From assembly GCA_020721945.1 (NCBI GenBank), contig DYLT01000001.1, positions 1 through 55,904 on the forward strand: DNA of 55,904 nt, given 5' to 3'. This DNA is from Blastopirellula marina. GTDB taxonomy: Bacteria; Planctomycetota; Planctomycetia; Pirellulales; Thermoguttaceae. How positions within the stretch are numbered: the first letter of the stretch is position 1; each line of letters starts with the position of its first letter. Both the position numbers and the translations under genes were made by a program. The notes beneath the pieces are model-generated. The model was not told the origin of the DNA. It ran no database searches and saw nothing but the letters and a program-made list of their open reading frames with translations. This document shows, in pieces, positions 37,647 through 46,489 of this stretch.

Positions 37647-37672
37647 GTGGGACCTCGCTGGCGCGTCGGGTT
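37647..37672 (-). repeat. Dispersed intergenic repeat, copy 3 (inverted)
   Basis: The minus strand matches copy 1 in 23 of 26 positions and shares the flanking ATACCAACCCG. It sits in the gap before hrpA, inside an apparent upstream extension of the hrpA frame, which argues that the extension is not coding. Confidence 0.65.
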
Positions 37673-37743
37673 GGTATGCGCGACTCTGGCGTCGCGGGGG
37701 TATTTCCTCGACCGCCCCCCCGAGCGCGGTCTCTTGGCTGCTG

Positions 37744-40700
37744 ATGTTCCAATCATCCTGGACCGACCAACTCGGTGGGCTCGAAGCGGCACTCGACCGC
37801 GCCATGCTCGCCGACCGCCACCGACTGCGGAAGCAGTTGCGCGCGCTTCGGGCGGAGGGCGCGCGGGGCAGGCCGATCGATCGCCGAATCGAGCAGTTGG
37901 CGAGCCAGTTGGAAGCGTCGATCGCTCTGCGCGCCGAGCGGCATCGGAACCTTCCACGACCCACGTGGGACAACGGCCTCCCAGTTGCCGCGCGCCGCGA
38001 GGACATCGCCCGCGCGATCCGCGATCACCAGGTCGTCATCGTTTGCGGCGAGACCGGCTCTGGCAAGTCGACCCAACTGCCGAAGATCTGCCTGGAACTC
38101 GGACGGGGGGTCGAGGCGATGATCGGGCATACCCAGCCTCGGAGGATCGCGGCGCGGTCGATCGCGGCCCGGGTGGCCGAAGAACTGGCGGTCCCCCTAG
38201 GCCACGCGGTGGGCTATAAGATCCGGTTCACCGACGCGACCGGTCCGCAGACGTGCGTCAAGCTGATGACCGACGGCATTCTGTTGGCCGAGACCCAGGA
38301 AGACCGTTTTCTGGACCGGTACGACACGATCATCCTCGACGAGGCGCACGAGCGGTCGTTGAACATCGACTTCTTATTGGGTTACCTGCGGAACCTCTTG
38401 CCTCGGCGCCGGGACCTGAAGCTGATCATCACCTCGGCAACCATCGACGTGGGCCGGTACCGCGAGCATTTTGCCGGCCCGACCGGGCCCGCCCCGGTGA
38501 TCGAGGTCGCCGGGAGGACCTATCCGGTCGAGGTCCGATGGCGTCCGCCCGCGGAGGCCAAGGACACGGGCGAGCCCGACGTGCAGCAGGCCGTGCGGGA
38601 TGCGGTCGACGAGCTGGCGCGGATCGACCGCGGCGACATGCTGATCTTCATGCCCACCGAGCGCGACATCCACGAGACGGCCAAAGCGCTTCGGGGCCAC
38701 GCGATTCCCGGCGACACCGACGTGGCGAAGACCGAGATCCTGCCCCTGTACGCCCGGCTGCCGGCGCATCAGCAGGAGCGGATCTTCCATCCCCACGCGA
38801 ACCGCCGCATCGTGATCGCCACCAACGTGGCCGAGTCGTCGCTGACGGTGCCGGGGATTCGATTCGTCATCGACTCGGGCACGGCGCGGATCCGCCGGTA
38901 CTCGGCCCGCTCGAAAACGCAGCGGCTGCCGATCGAGCCGATTTCGCAGGCATCGGCCGATCAGCGCAAGGGGCGATGCGGCCGCGTGGGGCCGGGCATT
39001 TGCGTGCGGCTGTATGGCGAGGACGACTACCAGTCGCGACCCCGCTACACCCCGCCCGAGATCCTTCGCGCGAACCTGGCCTGGGTGATCCTCCAGACCA
39101 AGGCCCTCCGGTTGGGCGAGGTCGAGACTTTTCCGTTTCTCGACCCACCGCGCCCCGACGCCGTGCGCGACGGCTATCGCACGCTTTTCGAGCTGGGGGC
39201 GATCGACGAGGAAAACGAGCTGACGGAGGTGGGCCGGCGGCTGGCCCGGATCCCCGTGGATCCGCGGATCGGTCGGATGATCCTGGCGGCCGACGAGTAC
39301 CGATGCCTGCACGAGGTGCTGATCATTGCGGCGGCGCTGGAGACGCAGGACCCCCGGGATCGCCCCGCCGAGCAACACGAGGCGGCCGACGCCTGCCATG
39401 CCCGATTCGCCGACCCCGACTCCGACTTCCTCACGTACCTCAGGCTGTGGGAGTTCTGTCAGGCACTCAAGGAGTCGGTCACGCGAAGCCAACTGCGCCG
39501 GGCGTGCCGCGAGCATTTCCTTTCGTACCACCGGATGCGCGAATGGCTCGACGTCCATCGCCAGCTTCTCGAACTGGTCGAGCAAGCCGGATTGAAGCCA
39601 GGTCCGTGGAACCACGACTACGCGGCGGTCCACCGCGCGATTCTCAGCGGCCTGTTGTCGAACGTCGCCATGCGGACCGAGGCCCACCAGTATACCGTAC
39701 CCGGCGGGCAGAAGTTCTTTCTCTGGCCTGGTTCGACGCTGTTTTTCAAGAAGCCGAAGTGGATCGTCGCCGCCGAACTGGTCGAGACCAGCCGCCGCTA
39801 TCTGCGCACCTGCGCGCATATCCAGGCCCGGTGGATCGAGCCGGTCGCGGGGCACCTGGTGAAGCGGTTCTACAGCGACGCCCATTGGGAACGGGCGAGC
39901 CAGTCGCCGGTGACCTATGAGAAGGTCACGCTGTTCGGGCTGCCCATTGTCGCGGGGCGCAAGGTGCGGTTGGGTGACGTGGACCCGGCTGCCGCGCGCG
40001 AGCTGTTGATCCAATCGGGGCTGGTCGAGGGACGGCTCGAAGCCCGCCTGGGCTTTCTCGCGCACAACCGCAAACTCCTCGACGACCTCGACCGCCTGCA
40101 AAAGAAGGTGCGCCGGCAGGACCTGCTTTTGGGCGAGTGGGCACAATTCGACTTCTACGACCGGCGTCTGCCGCCGCACGTGTACGACGGTCGGCGGTTG
40201 GTGAACTGGCTTCGCCGGGAAGAGCGGAAGGACCGGCGGGTGCTCTGCATGAGCCCGAGCGATCTGCTCCGCCCCGATGCCCCATGCCCCGATCCGGCCG
40301 ATTTCCCCGATGCGATGGTCCTCGAGCACATCGAGGCGCCGCTCGGGTACCAGTTCGATCCCGGCGCGGAGGACGACGGGGTCACGCTGACCGTGCCGGT
40401 CGAGGCCCTCAACCAACTCGATCCGCGTCGCCTGGAATGGCTGGTGCCGGGGCTTGTGGGGCGCAAGGTCGAGGCGCTGATTCGGTCGCTGCCCAAGCCG
40501 CTGCGCCGGCAGTTCGTGCCGGTGCCCGAGACGGCCCGTCGCGTCGCGGCCGAACTGCCGTTCGGCCAGGGGGGTCTGCTCGACGCGGTCGCCCGGGCCT
40601 TAAGCCGGATCGCGGGCGAGGCGGTCGCGGCGGGTGACTTCCGGCTCGATCGCGTCCCGATTGAGCTTCGGATGAACGTCCGCGTGGTCGATTCGAACGG

Positions 40701-41673
40701 AAGGCCGCTGGCCCAGAGCCGCGACCTCCGCGAAATCCGCCAGCGCCTGGGCGAGGAGACCACCCGACGGTTCGCTCGGATCGACGACCGCGCCTGGCGG
40801 CGCGATGGGCTTTGCGCGTGGGATTTCGACGCGCTGCCCGAACAGATCGAAATCCCCCAGGGCGGCCTGGCCATCAAGGCGTTTCCGATGCTGGTCGACC
40901 AGGGCGAGTCGGTCGGGCTGCGCCTGGCCGATTCGGCGGAAAAGGCGGCCGAACAGACCAAGGCCGGATTGCGGCGGCTTGTCGTGCTGGCGGTCGGGAA
41001 ATCGCTCGAAGCCGCGGTCGACTGGCTGCCAGGGTTGGAGCGGATGCTGGCCTGTGCGGCCGGAAACCCGGGCCCCGCGCTGGACCTGCGTCGCGAACTG
41101 GTCGAGCTGCTCGCCGAACGGGCGTTTCTGGCCGATCAGGCCACGCCGCGAAGTCAAGCGGAGTTCGACGCCTTCATCCGCGCGGGGCGCGAGCGGATCG
41201 GTCTGGCGGCCCAGGACCTCGCCGAACGGATGCCGCCTTTCTGGGAGGCCTACGACGAGGCGCGGCGGGCGTTGGAAGGTCGCGGCGTCGCGCGCTGGCA
41301 ATACGCCATCGACGATATGCGGCGGCAGCTTGCGCGTCTGACCGCGCCGGGTTTCCTCACGAGCACGCCGTGGAGGTGGCTCCAGCATTACCCGCGCTAC
41401 GTTCGAGCCATGTGCGTCCGCCTGGAGCGGTTGGCCAGCGGCGCGTTGGCGCGGGACCGGACGGCCTGGGCCGAGGAGATCCTGCCGCGCGAACAAGCTT
41501 ACGAACAGCGCGCGGTGCAACACCGCATCCTTGAGATCCATGACCCCGCGCTGGACCACTACCGGTGGATGCTCGAAGAGTACCGGGTCTCGCTCTTCGC
41601 CCAGCGCCTCGGCACGTCGCTGCCCGTGTCGGCCAAGCGGCTCGATCAGCAGTGGGCCCAAGTGCGCGGATAG
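37744..41673 (+). CDS. hrpA: ATP-dependent RNA helicase HrpA (DEAH box)
   Basis: The 1309-residue protein has the usual HrpA length. Motif I is GETGSGKST (residues 102-110), motif II DEAH (199-202), motif III SAT, and motif VI reads [12 protein letters not shown]. Helicase-associated and OB-like domains and a long DUF3418-type C-terminal region (ending [15 protein letters not shown]) follow. HrpA unwinds RNA and helps rescue collided or stalled ribosomes. The frame is open back to 37624, but that part contains a dispersed repeat, so ATG 37744 ([10 protein letters not shown]) is chosen. rsmG follows after 22 nt, so the two are likely cotranscribed. Confidence 0.93.
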   Translation: MFQSSWTDQLGGLEAALDRAMLADRHRLRKQLRALRAEGARGRPIDRRIEQLASQLEASIALRAERHRNLPRPTWDNGLPVAARREDIARAIRDHQVVIVCGETGSGKSTQLPKICLELGRGVEAMIGHTQPRRIAARSIAARVAEELAVPLGHAVGYKIRFTDATGPQTCVKLMTDGILLAETQEDRFLDRYDTIILDEAHERSLNIDFLLGYLRNLLPRRRDLKLIITSATIDVGRYREHFAGPTGPAPVIEVAGRTYPVEVRWRPPAEAKDTGEPDVQQAVRDAVDELARIDRGDMLIFMPTERDIHETAKALRGHAIPGDTDVAKTEILPLYARLPAHQQERIFHPHANRRIVIATNVAESSLTVPGIRFVIDSGTARIRRYSARSKTQRLPIEPISQASADQRKGRCGRVGPGICVRLYGEDDYQSRPRYTPPEILRANLAWVILQTKALRLGEVETFPFLDPPRPDAVRDGYRTLFELGAIDEENELTEVGRRLARIPVDPRIGRMILAADEYRCLHEVLIIAAALETQDPRDRPAEQHEAADACHARFADPDSDFLTYLRLWEFCQALKESVTRSQLRRACREHFLSYHRMREWLDVHRQLLELVEQAGLKPGPWNHDYAAVHRAILSGLLSNVAMRTEAHQYTVPGGQKFFLWPGSTLFFKKPKWIVAAELVETSRRYLRTCAHIQARWIEPVAGHLVKRFYSDAHWERASQSPVTYEKVTLFGLPIVAGRKVRLGDVDPAAARELLIQSGLVEGRLEARLGFLAHNRKLLDDLDRLQKKVRRQDLLLGEWAQFDFYDRRLPPHVYDGRRLVNWLRREERKDRRVLCMSPSDLLRPDAPCPDPADFPDAMVLEHIEAPLGYQFDPGAEDDGVTLTVPVEALNQLDPRRLEWLVPGLVGRKVEALIRSLPKPLRRQFVPVPETARRVAAELPFGQGGLLDAVARALSRIAGEAVAAGDFRLDRVPIELRMNVRVVDSNGRPLAQSRDLREIRQRLGEETTRRFARIDDRAWRRDGLCAWDFDALPEQIEIPQGGLAIKAFPMLVDQGESVGLRLADSAEKAAEQTKAGLRRLVVLAVGKSLEAAVDWLPGLERMLACAAGNPGPALDLRRELVELLAERAFLADQATPRSQAEFDAFIRAGRERIGLAAQDLAERMPPFWEAYDEARRALEGRGVARWQYAIDDMRRQLARLTAPGFLTSTPWRWLQHYPRYVRAMCVRLERLASGALARDRTAWAEEILPREQAYEQRAVQHRILEIHDPALDHYRWMLEEYRVSLFAQRLGTSLPVSAKRLDQQWAQVRG

Positions 41674-41695
41674 CTTTCGAGGAGAACCATCGACC

Positions 41696-42373
41696 GTGAG
41701 CGCGAACCACGAGACCTTGGCGTGGGCCCTTGCGGCGCACAAGATCGAACTGCCCGAGCCTCAAGTCGCCGCGCTGGAGCATTATGCGCGGCTCTTGTGG
41801 GAATGGAACGAGAAGATCAACCTCACGCGCCACACGGACTTCGAGAAGTTTGTCACCCGCGATGTCGTCGATGCGATGGCGTTTTCGCGTTTCCTGTCGC
41901 CGGGTGAGAAGGTGCTCGACGTGGGCACCGGCGGGGGCCTGCCCGGCGTGATCCTGGCCGTCCTTCGGCCCGACCTGGTGATCTGGCTTTCCGAACCGGT
42001 GGGCAAGAAGGCCCGGGCCGTGGCGGACATGATCGGACGGCTTGGCCTGAACGTCCCGGTGGTGCAGGGCCGGGCAGAAGACCTTTTGGGTCCGGCGCAA
42101 TTCCATACCCTGGTGGTTCGCGCGGTGGCGAGGCTCTGGGAGCTGCTGACCTGGTTTCGACCCCACTGGGACGAGTTCGACCGGCTCTTAGTGCTCAAGG
42201 GGCCCGCCTGGATCGAGGAGCGAGGCGAGGCGAGGCATCGGGGCTTGTTCCGCGATCTGGCGCTGCGCAAGCTCTGGAGCTATCCGCTGCCCGGGACGGA
42301 CGCGGAAAGCGTGTTGCTTCAGATCTGCCCCAAGGACCGACTCGGCGAGGACAAGCATTGCCGTTTGCGCTGA
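41696..42373 (+). CDS. rsmG: 16S rRNA (guanine527-N7)-methyltransferase
   Basis: This 225-residue SAM-dependent enzyme methylates G527 of 16S rRNA. Signatures are LLWEWNEKINLTR near the N-terminus and the SAM-binding VLDVGTGGGLPGVILA, then VVQGRAEDL. GTG 41696 follows GAGGAG at 41679-41684; a frame open back to 41531 overlaps hrpA and is rejected. It is probably expressed from the hrpA promoter, pairing two RNA/ribosome functions. Confidence 0.9.
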   Translation: MSANHETLAWALAAHKIELPEPQVAALEHYARLLWEWNEKINLTRHTDFEKFVTRDVVDAMAFSRFLSPGEKVLDVGTGGGLPGVILAVLRPDLVIWLSEPVGKKARAVADMIGRLGLNVPVVQGRAEDLLGPAQFHTLVVRAVARLWELLTWFRPHWDEFDRLLVLKGPAWIEERGEARHRGLFRDLALRKLWSYPLPGTDAESVLLQICPKDRLGEDKHCRLR

Positions 42374-42505
42374 GCACCGGCCGGCTTGTGGATTCTTGCC
42401 GAGTACGGTAGGTTGACGGATCGACGTTGTTGGGGCCTGCGAAACCACTCGATGGCCCAACGGGTCGTTTGCCAGGCCCTTTCCACCCGCGCAGAGGAGC
42501 ACGTC

Positions 42506-42835
42506 ATGCCGACCGTCGACGAGCTGTACGACGAGGCGATCCAGACCCAGCAGCAAGGGGATCTCGACGGAGCGATCGCCAAGCTCCGCGACCTGCTGGC
42601 ATCCCATCCCGATTATGCGCTTGCGCACGGGGCGCTGAGTGTCTTCTACAGCAAACGGGAACAATACGACGCGGCGATCGAGCACGCGCAGCGAGTCTGC
42701 CAACTGGAGCCCGAAGACCCGTTCAGTTTCGTGGCGCTGAGCCTGGTGTGCCAGAAAGCGGGCCGGGTCGCCGACGCCGAGCAGGCCCTCTGGCAGGCCC
42801 GGCAGGCCAGCGCCCAATCGCGTTTCCGCGCGTAA
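42506..42835 (+). CDS. Small TPR-repeat protein
   Basis: The 109-residue soluble protein consists of about three tetratricopeptide repeats: DEAIQTQQQGDLDGAIAKLR, ALSVFYSKREQYDAAIEHA and ALSLVCQKAGRVADAEQALW. AGAGGAG at 42493-42499 with 6-nt spacing fixes the ATG. Such proteins act as interaction scaffolds; the partner is unknown. Confidence 0.8.
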   Translation: MPTVDELYDEAIQTQQQGDLDGAIAKLRDLLASHPDYALAHGALSVFYSKREQYDAAIEHAQRVCQLEPEDPFSFVALSLVCQKAGRVADAEQALWQARQASAQSRFRA

Positions 42836-42889
42836 CAAGTGGCCTGACAACACGTTGGGCGACCGCAGCGCGGCTTGCCCATCGCGCCA

Positions 42890-42931
42890 ACAAAGAAACC
42901 GCAGGTCCTCCCATGGCTGGAAGACCTGCGG
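42890..42931 (-). terminator. Intrinsic terminator of the DUF3467 gene
   Basis: CCGCAGGTC (42899-42907) pairs with GACCTGCGG (42923-42931). On the minus strand the stem is followed by TTTCTTTGTT. It lies 32 nt past the stop of the DUF3467 gene and may also stop leftover transcription from the TPR gene. Confidence 0.7.
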
Positions 42932-42962
42932 TGGATTGGTGGGATCGCTGCCAGCCGCGCGT

Positions 42963-43361
42963 CTAGCGCGGTTGGCCCATCAGGCCGGGCCGGACCCGCT
43001 TCTGCACGTCGGTCTCCAACACGCCAAACGTGGCTTCGTGGCGTTGCACCGTCAACTGGAGGGCGTGCAACATGCGTTTGGCGGTATAGAAGTTGGTAAT
43101 GATGCGCTGGGTGATGACGATGGGCTGACTCGGCACCCCGATCGGTTGAGGGTTGAGCCCAAAGTCGATGATCAGCTCCTCGGGGGTACCGGTCACGCGG
43201 CAGAAGTTCGCGTAACTGGCCATGGCCCTCGAATCGTCGATTTGCACTTGGATTCGCGGGGGCTGTGGGGCGTGGGCCTGTCCTTGCTCCGCAGCGGGCG
43301 CCGTGCCTTCCGACGGGGGGGAGGCCGAGGTTTCTTCCTGTTCGGGCTTGTCTTTCGACAC
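42963..43361 (-). CDS. DUF3467-family protein
   Basis: The 132-residue product has an acidic Pro/Ala-rich N-terminal third. A DUF3467 domain follows: RAMASYANFCRVTGTPEELI, IDFGLNPQP and IITNFYTAKRMLHALQLTV. The function of the family is unknown. The start is GTG 43361 because AAGGAG lies seven bases upstream of it; the longer frame from GTG 43382 would place that ribosome binding site inside the gene. Confidence 0.8.
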   Translation of the reverse strand: MSKDKPEQEETSASPPSEGTAPAAEQGQAHAPQPPRIQVQIDDSRAMASYANFCRVTGTPEELIIDFGLNPQPIGVPSQPIVITQRIITNFYTAKRMLHALQLTVQRHEATFGVLETDVQKRVRPGLMGQPR

Positions 43362-43491
43362 GGGGTTGCTCCTTCTTTTCACGTGACTCTGGGTGACATT
43401 TCAACCCGGAAACCGAACTCCGGCCGGGACTTCGGGCGGAAAGGACCCCCTCTTGAGTCCACGCTCACGGGGGCAACCTCCCACGACCCTG

Positions 43492-43497
43492 ATTATA
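43492..43497 (-). promoter_or_regulatory. Consensus -10 box for the DUF3467 gene
   Basis: TATAAT reads on the minus strand in an A/T-rich island, about 130 nt upstream of GTG 43361. The -35 at 17-nt spacing (TTCTCT) is poor, so an activator may be needed. Confidence 0.35.
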
Positions 43498-43667
43498 GAG
43501 ATATACCCCAAAAAGAGAACCTACGTCGGGCCCAAGGAACGAAAAGAGGTCGAAACAGAGGACCCAGACCGCAAAATTCCAAATACCCGCAAAGTCGGCC
43601 GGAAGACCTTGCCGATGATGTCGGATGTGCCGACTCGTATCACCTCCCAAGCGAGGGGTTCTCGGGT

Positions 43668-44729
43668 ATGAACGCCGACTGCTTTTCAATCCGCCGCGGG
43701 CTGGCCGCGATGGCTATCGGGATTGTGTGCGTGACGACGGGCTGTCAGCCGTTCGATCACTACGACCATTCGCTCGATGGGCCTGCCCCGCCCGCAGCAG
43801 AACCCCCAAGGGAGCTGGCCAAGGTGTCCTTGCCCGAGTACCGAATCGAACCGCCCGATGTCTTGCAACTCGAAGTGCTCAAGCTGGTTCCGCTCCCGCC
43901 CTATCACATCGAGACCGCCGATCTGCTTCAGATCGATGTGCAGGGCACGCCGGCCGATCAACCGATTTCCGGCTCCTATCCCGTCGACGAAGAAGGGCGG
44001 ATCCAACTGGGCCCGAGTTACGGCGCGATCCGCGTCGCTGGATTGACCGTCGAAGAGGCCCAGCGCGCAATCGAGTTGCACCTGCGGCAGATTCTTCGCC
44101 TGCCGGAGGTTGCCGTCCAAATCGCCCGGCCTTCGAACGTGCAACAGGTGTCGGGCCAATATCTAGTGGCTTCCGATGGAACGATCAATCTGCGTCAGTA
44201 CGGCACGGTGCACGTGGCCGGCAAGACGCTGGCCGAAGCGCGGCTGGCGATCGAGCAACAACTCAGCCGGTTCTTCGACACACCGCGGGTTTCGCTCGAC
44301 GTGGTGGCCTACAACAGCAAGGTGTATTACATCATCACCTCGGGAGCGGGCCTTGGCGATAACATCGTGAAGGTGCCGGTCACGGGCAACGAGACCGTGC
44401 TCGATGCCTTGGCCGAGGTGCGAGGTCTCTCGCAGATGTCGAGCACGAACGTCTGGATCGCCCGGCCTGCCCCTCACGGCTTCTATTGCGAACAGATCCT
44501 GCCGGTCGATTACGAGGCGATCACCCGAGGCGGCTCGACCGCCACGAATTACCAGTTGCTGCCCGGCGATCGCGTGTTCATCGCCGAGGACCAGTCGACC
44601 GCCTTGGCCAACTGGATCGGCAAGGTAGTCAGCCCGGTGGAACGTGTGGCGGGCGCTTTGGGCCTGACGGTCTCGACGATCCGCAACTTCAACAATATCA
44701 ACACGAGAACCGGTTACGGTGGGTACTAA
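43668..44729 (+). CDS. Polysaccharide biosynthesis/export lipoprotein (Wza-like)
   Basis: The 353-residue protein has a lipoprotein signal ending in CVTTGC. A Poly_export domain and SLBB-like modules follow: VSGQYLVASDGTINLRQYG, VHVAGKTLAEA and a second DYEAITRGG...YQLLPGDRVFI region. The start of the Poly_export motif occurs twice in tandem, YRIEPPDVLQLEVL and YHIETADLLQIDV. Proteins of this family form the outer-membrane channel for exopolysaccharide. No Wzc-type kinase or glycosyltransferase is adjacent. The gene start is ATG 43668. Confidence 0.85.
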   Translation: MNADCFSIRRGLAAMAIGIVCVTTGCQPFDHYDHSLDGPAPPAAEPPRELAKVSLPEYRIEPPDVLQLEVLKLVPLPPYHIETADLLQIDVQGTPADQPISGSYPVDEEGRIQLGPSYGAIRVAGLTVEEAQRAIELHLRQILRLPEVAVQIARPSNVQQVSGQYLVASDGTINLRQYGTVHVAGKTLAEARLAIEQQLSRFFDTPRVSLDVVAYNSKVYYIITSGAGLGDNIVKVPVTGNETVLDALAEVRGLSQMSSTNVWIARPAPHGFYCEQILPVDYEAITRGGSTATNYQLLPGDRVFIAEDQSTALANWIGKVVSPVERVAGALGLTVSTIRNFNNINTRTGYGGY

Positions 44730-44749
44730 GTCCGGCGAGGGTTCGCGCG

Positions 44750-44779
44750 TTGGATGCCGACACCGCGGCGGCGTAGAAT
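44750..44779 (+). promoter_or_regulatory. Promoter for the Pro/Ala-rich exported protein
   Basis: TTGGAT (44750-44755) and TAGAAT (44774-44779) are spaced 18 nt, starting 21 nt after the export lipoprotein stop. It predicts a leader of about 38 nt. The -10 is the same TAGAAT seen at 1937. Confidence 0.45.
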
Positions 44780-44823
44780 ACACTGCGGACTGTTTCCAGC
44801 GTGCCAACGAGGAGCTGCCACTC

Positions 44824-45564
44824 ATGGGGAGGACGTGCCGAATCGGTTTGCTGGCCGCGTGCTGGACACTCGGCGTGGTGGCCATCGGGGTTGCGCAAAA
44901 GCCGGCCACCGAGCCCTCGACCGCGCCGAGCCGTTTGGAAGCGACCTCCAGGGCGACCGCTTCGCCGGTGGCCCCCGCTCCGCCACGGACCGGGTGGCCA
45001 GCGTACGGCTCGCCGTGGGTGTCGCGCGACACGGCAAGTCCGCCGTCAACCCCGCCGGGTCCAGCGGCAGCAGCCGCCCCGGCGGGCAGTCCACCGCCCT
45101 GGGTAACGCCTGACGCTTCGGAGGCCCAGCCGACCCCAGAGAAGCGGGAGGTCTCACCCGGTCCCCGAGGGACCATGGGCAGCCCCTATGTGACCAGTCC
45201 ACTTCCGATTTCGCCGGCGCCAGCGGGTTACGGCGCTGTGTCCTCCCCAGGCGCCTTGCGCGAAAAGCCGTTCAGCGACTACCGACCCAGTTCGCCCGTC
45301 AGCCCGTACATGCACCTCTACCGGTTCAATCCCAGTGGGATCGACAACTATAACCTCTTCGTGCGGCCGGTGATCGAGCAACAGGCGTTCAACCGGCAGG
45401 CAACCCGAGAGCTGCACACGTTGCGGTCGGCGGCACAGTCGCACGGCGCTGCCATGGATCGGCTCGATCAAGGGGGCCATCCGTGGATAGGTCGCGGCCT
45501 GCAACCGACCGCCGCGAGTTATATGAACTTCCACCAATACTACCCGGGCTTTGGGCGGCGTTGA
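44824..45564 (+). CDS. Exported Pro/Ala/Ser-rich protein, function unknown
   Basis: The 246-residue product has a signal peptide (MGRTCRIGLLAACWTLGVVAIGVAQ, shown in part as GLLAACWTLGVVA). About 130 residues of Pro/Ala/Ser/Thr-rich, probably unstructured sequence follow. The C-terminus is more ordered, with SPYMHLYRFNPSGIDNYNLF and VRPVIEQQAFNRQ, a pattern I associate with planctomycete exported proteins of unknown role. GAGGAG at 44809-44814 supports ATG 44824. It has its own candidate promoter. Confidence 0.65.
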   Translation: MGRTCRIGLLAACWTLGVVAIGVAQKPATEPSTAPSRLEATSRATASPVAPAPPRTGWPAYGSPWVSRDTASPPSTPPGPAAAAAPAGSPPPWVTPDASEAQPTPEKREVSPGPRGTMGSPYVTSPLPISPAPAGYGAVSSPGALREKPFSDYRPSSPVSPYMHLYRFNPSGIDNYNLFVRPVIEQQAFNRQATRELHTLRSAAQSHGAAMDRLDQGGHPWIGRGLQPTAASYMNFHQYYPGFGRR

Positions 45565-45616
45565 CCGCCCCGCATGGCAACGCGGGTATCCGGTGGGCAC
45601 GGGTGGGGGGCAAGAT

Positions 45617-46027
45617 TCAGCCGGCAATGCCCAGGCGCCACTGCGCGATGCGGTACAGACACCACCCCGCCGCGATGCCCAGCACGTTTTCGAGGTAGTC
45701 CGACCACTGCACGCTGCGCCGGGGTATCCACCATTGCAGCGTCTCGGTTGCCAACGCGTAGGCCAACAGGCCAAGCAACAAGCCCGGGGCCACTTGCCGA
45801 GGCCACCGTGCGGCGAACACAAGCACCGCGAGCCCCCCGAAGAGGACGAAGTGGACTCCCACGACCGAGGCCAGCGTACCGGGAAGCCGCGACGGACCAA
45901 TCCACCCGAGCGGGTCAGGCATCAAGAGGAGGACGGTCAATAGCAACCAGTACGCGACGCTCGCGCCCCGCCGCACAGGACCGAGGATCCCGACGAATCG
46001 GCGGTTGGACCCAAGCGGACTACCCAT
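45617..46027 (-). CDS. VanZ-like small membrane protein
   Basis: The 136-residue protein has about four hydrophobic helices (SVAYWLLLTVLLLMP, SVVGVHFVLFGGLAVLVFAA, APGLLLGLLAYALATETLQ and a last one around NVLGIAAGW). The VanZ-like end RRSVQWSDYLENVLGIAAGW is clear. VanZ homologues are membrane proteins of mostly unknown role; one confers teicoplanin resistance. The open frame runs on to 48040 antisense to the cyclase gene, but only this 3' part is real. ATG 46027 fits a first helix near residue 23. Confidence 0.75.
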   Translation of the reverse strand: MGSPLGSNRRFVGILGPVRRGASVAYWLLLTVLLLMPDPLGWIGPSRLPGTLASVVGVHFVLFGGLAVLVFAARWPRQVAPGLLLGLLAYALATETLQWWIPRRSVQWSDYLENVLGIAAGWCLYRIAQWRLGIAG

Positions 46028-46138
46028 ATTGGCGTTGCACCCACTGGCCCGAGTGGCCACAATTCGACATCCGCTTTGAAGCCAAAGCCATCGCCTGGTT
46101 GGTTGGCGCTGCGACACGTCGTGGGAAAGGAGGTCGCC

Positions 46139-46420
46139 GTGAAGCGCGTGTTCTTGCTGTGGATTCTGATGGGCTTGGTAGCCTGGATGGAAAGCGCTGC
46201 GCTGGCCCATGGTCCGCATGGGCCGGGTGGTCGTGGGTGCGGCTGGTATGGTCCCCCGCGTGTGTATGGGGCCGGCGTCGTCGTCGCGCGGCCGGTCTAC
46301 GCCGTGCCGGCGCCGATCGTGGTGGCACCTCCGGTGGTTCACCGGTACTACTATTATGCCCCACCGGCGGGCTCGATCCACTATTTCGGCCGGCATTTTG
46401 GGTTTTCGTTCGGATTCTAG
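46139..46420 (+). CDS. Small exported Gly/Tyr/His-rich protein
   Basis: Starting at GTG 46139, seven bases or fewer after AAAGGAGGT, this encodes 93 residues. A signal peptide (VFLLWILMGLVAW, cut near AALAHG) is followed by a mature part rich in Gly, Pro, His, Tyr and Val, with VVHRYYYYAPP and a terminal FGFSFGF. The His/Gly clusters could bind metal; that is speculation. An ATG at 46076 lacks a ribosome binding site and is rejected. It lies 69 nt before the cyclase operon on the same strand. Confidence 0.6.
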   Translation: MKRVFLLWILMGLVAWMESAALAHGPHGPGGRGCGWYGPPRVYGAGVVVARPVYAVPAPIVVAPPVVHRYYYYAPPAGSIHYFGRHFGFSFGF

Positions 46421-46489
46421 GAGGGGAGCAGGGCGCTCTGGGGCGTTATCCCCCACGGACGGGACGCGATCAGGCTGCGAGTCGTCACC

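Noticed and set aside
37624-37743. Upstream extension of hrpA
   Set aside because: It contains a dispersed intergenic repeat copy and lacks similarity to HrpA N-termini.
43393-43671. 92-codon plus-strand open frame before the export lipoprotein
   Set aside because: It has no ribosome binding site or recognisable domain; the stretch looks like a promoter region with a TATAAT box on the other strand.
45565-45616. CCCGC/GCGGG hairpin between convergent genes as a terminator
   Set aside because: The stem is only 5 bp with an 8-nt loop and no T-run, easily found by chance in this base composition.
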